5,797 bases of DNA. Source: Candidatus Marinamargulisbacteria bacterium SCGC AG-343-D04 (GTDB taxonomy: Bacteria; Margulisbacteria; Marinamargulisbacteria; GCA-2716485; GCA-002719695). Under the pieces are notes generated by a model, which ran no database searches, was not told the origin of the DNA, and saw only the letters and a list, made by a program, of their open reading frames with translations. The DNA lies in the NCBI GenBank assembly GCA_003265885.1, contig QFBQ01000066.1, positions 1 through 5,797 on the forward strand, in the 5' to 3' direction. Positions 4,605 to 5,797 of the stretch are shown here, in pieces (within the stretch, counting starts at the first letter, position 1; each line of letters starts with the position of its first letter). Both the position numbers and the translations under genes were made by a program.

Positions 4605-5648
4605 TTACTTTTTATCTCCATTTTCTTTTTCCAAAACGTCGTTTACGGATTTGGCCATATCAATGAAGGTTTTTTCTAGAGGAATAGGATCCCAGTTAAG
4701 GTCTTTAATTGTTTCAGAATTATCGCACTCTACTTTACGGTCTATTAGAGATAGCATAGCTTTTGCTTGAGGATCAAATAAAGATAAGATTTTTAATAGA
4801 AATGTTGGAACTTTTTTTGTCGGCACTTTGTATCCATGCTTTTTGAGCGTTTCGGCCAAATGCATAAATGGAATAGGTTTCGCTGATGCGCTGATATATC
4901 TTTTATTTGTGTAAGGAGACTGCATTGCTGATACATGGTGTTTTGCTACATCTCGAACATCTACCATGCATATTGTGAGATTAGGTATTCCAGGCATCTT
5001 TCCGGTTAGTAATTGACTACAGATATCTAATGAGGCTCCTTGAATATCTTCGCTTAAGGTGGGTCCGAGGACAGCTCCTGGGTTTATGGTAGACATTTCT
5101 AGCTTGTGATCTCCTGTTTGATTTTGAATGAAATCCCAGGCAACTTTTTCTGCAATAGTTTTGCTTTTCTGGTATGCATTTATTTTGTGTTTAGGGTCTA
5201 AATCAGTCCATGACTCAGGAGAAAATGATCCGCTTTTTTGGTGTGCAGACATTGATACAATTGAAGATGTTAGAATTACTCGTTTTACCTTAGATTTTTG
5301 AGCGGCTTTTAAAGCTCTTAATGTTCCTTCTTTTGCTGGTGTAATGAGTTCATTTTCGTCCTTTGGCTCTGAAACGATAAATGGCGATGCGATATGGAGT
5401 AAGTATGTGCATCCGTTCATGGCTGTATCCCATCCGGAATCTTTGGTAAGGTCCAGCTCGCAAAATTCCAGCTGGTCTTTAGGGTCGATTTCTTTGGCTA
5501 TAGCATTGATTACTTCGGGTTGTCTGCTCATGGTTCTTAGAGAACCTTTAACGAGATAGCCTGCTTTTAATAATTCAATTGCGCAGTACTGCGCTATCCA
5601 TCCGGATATGCCGGTTACGAAAACTTTATCTTTTGTTTTATTTGTCAT
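4605..5648 (-). CDS. Extended SDR oxidoreductase, dihydroflavonol-reductase/aldehyde-reductase-like
   Basis: This 347-residue protein has the length and motif order of extended short-chain dehydrogenases. Residues 10-19 (FVTGISGWIA) form the Rossmann nucleotide-binding turn, with Ala in place of the third Gly, as is common in this subgroup. Arg38 after the second beta-strand suggests NADP(H). D66 lies in ELDLTKD, a typical cofactor-contact strand. The catalytic Ser is in LTSS (126-129), and YQKSK (159-163) gives the Tyr-xxx-Lys pair. NPGAVLGP (189-196) and VDVRDVA (229-235) are also characteristic. The family (dihydroflavonol-4-reductase, cinnamoyl-CoA reductase, aldehyde reductases, sterol dehydrogenases) reduces carbonyls; the bacterial substrate cannot be read from sequence. 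It is probably cytosolic. The start ATG has only a weak purine-rich SD (AAAGAAAG). It is transcribed alone, 249 bp upstream of the orphan gene on the same strand. Confidence 0.9.
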   Translation of the reverse strand: MTNKTKDKVFVTGISGWIAQYCAIELLKAGYLVKGSLRTMSRQPEVINAIAKEIDPKDQLEFCELDLTKDSGWDTAMNGCTYLLHIASPFIVSEPKDENELITPAKEGTLRALKAAQKSKVKRVILTSSIVSMSAHQKSGSFSPESWTDLDPKHKINAYQKSKTIAEKVAWDFIQNQTGDHKLEMSTINPGAVLGPTLSEDIQGASLDICSQLLTGKMPGIPNLTICMVDVRDVAKHHVSAMQSPYTNKRYISASAKPIPFMHLAETLKKHGYKVPTKKVPTFLLKILSLFDPQAKAMLSLIDRKVECDNSETIKDLNWDPIPLEKTFIDMAKSVNDVLEKENGDKK

Positions 5649-5738
5649 GTTCTTTCTTTAAAGTGATTCTACCCTTAGGTTAACATGAATATGTTTATAA
5701 TCTAAATTAATTTTTTGTTTTTAGATATCTCTTTTTTC

Positions 5739-5766
5739 TTGATTTGGGAGAAAAATAAAATATATA
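5739..5766 (+). promoter_or_regulatory. Possible rightward promoter at the window edge
   Basis: TTGATT (5739-5744), a 16-nt spacer and TATATA (5761-5766) resemble sigma70 boxes and would drive a gene beyond the right edge, divergent from the SDR gene. The surrounding 5690-5797 stretch is so AT-rich that a chance match is quite possible. Confidence 0.2.
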
Positions 5767-5797
5767 GTTTTTTTTACTTATAATTCTTTTATTTATT

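Overview
The window is AT-rich DNA that looks like a bacterial chromosome. It holds five protein-coding genes separated by unusually large non-coding gaps. Sel1-repeat proteins (one carrying a possible U-box-like segment), a serine/acid-rich orphan protein and long AT-rich spacers suggest an intracellular or otherwise host-associated bacterium. That is inferred from gene style; no rRNA, tRNA or clear phylogenetic marker is present, so I do not name a lineage.

Layout. Positions 1-1269 (minus) encode a large Sel1-repeat protein whose C-terminus lies beyond the left edge. My own translation shows an uninterrupted frame of 423 codons, with about seven Sel1-type repeats and a non-repeat insert that ends like the second half of a U-box. 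Positions 1270-2335 form a gap of about 1.07 kb without a convincing gene. It contains several inverted repeats, AT-rich direct repeats and one doubtful open frame. To its right are a small Sel1-like gene (2336-2779, plus) and a ThiD2-ThiE fusion of thiamin biosynthesis (2907-3860, plus). Two minus-strand genes follow: an orphan acidic/serine-rich protein (3876-4355), convergent with thiD2-thiE at a 15-bp gap, and an extended short-chain dehydrogenase/reductase (SDR) of the dihydroflavonol-reductase/aldehyde-reductase type (4605-5648).

How the genes relate. There is no obvious single operon or pathway. The two Sel1 proteins diverge from the 1-kb gap and probably act as protein-protein interaction scaffolds, possibly facing the host. 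The ThiD2-ThiE protein would phosphorylate HMP-P and join HMP-PP to thiazole phosphate, giving thiamin phosphate. The SDR is an NAD(P)H-dependent oxidoreductase of unknown substrate.

The points most worth a second look are: (i) a change in strand composition across the 1-kb gap, C-rich on the plus strand to the left and G-rich to the right even across right-hand minus-strand genes, which is what a replication origin would produce; (ii) the U-box-like insert between Sel1 repeats; (iii) an 8-bp hairpin burying the thiD2-thiE start codon, with the only strong Shine-Dalgarno (SD) sequence about 48 nt upstream; (iv) a near-perfect 39-bp in-frame tandem duplication in the small Sel1 gene; and (v) a near-consensus promoter giving the orphan acidic gene almost no leader.
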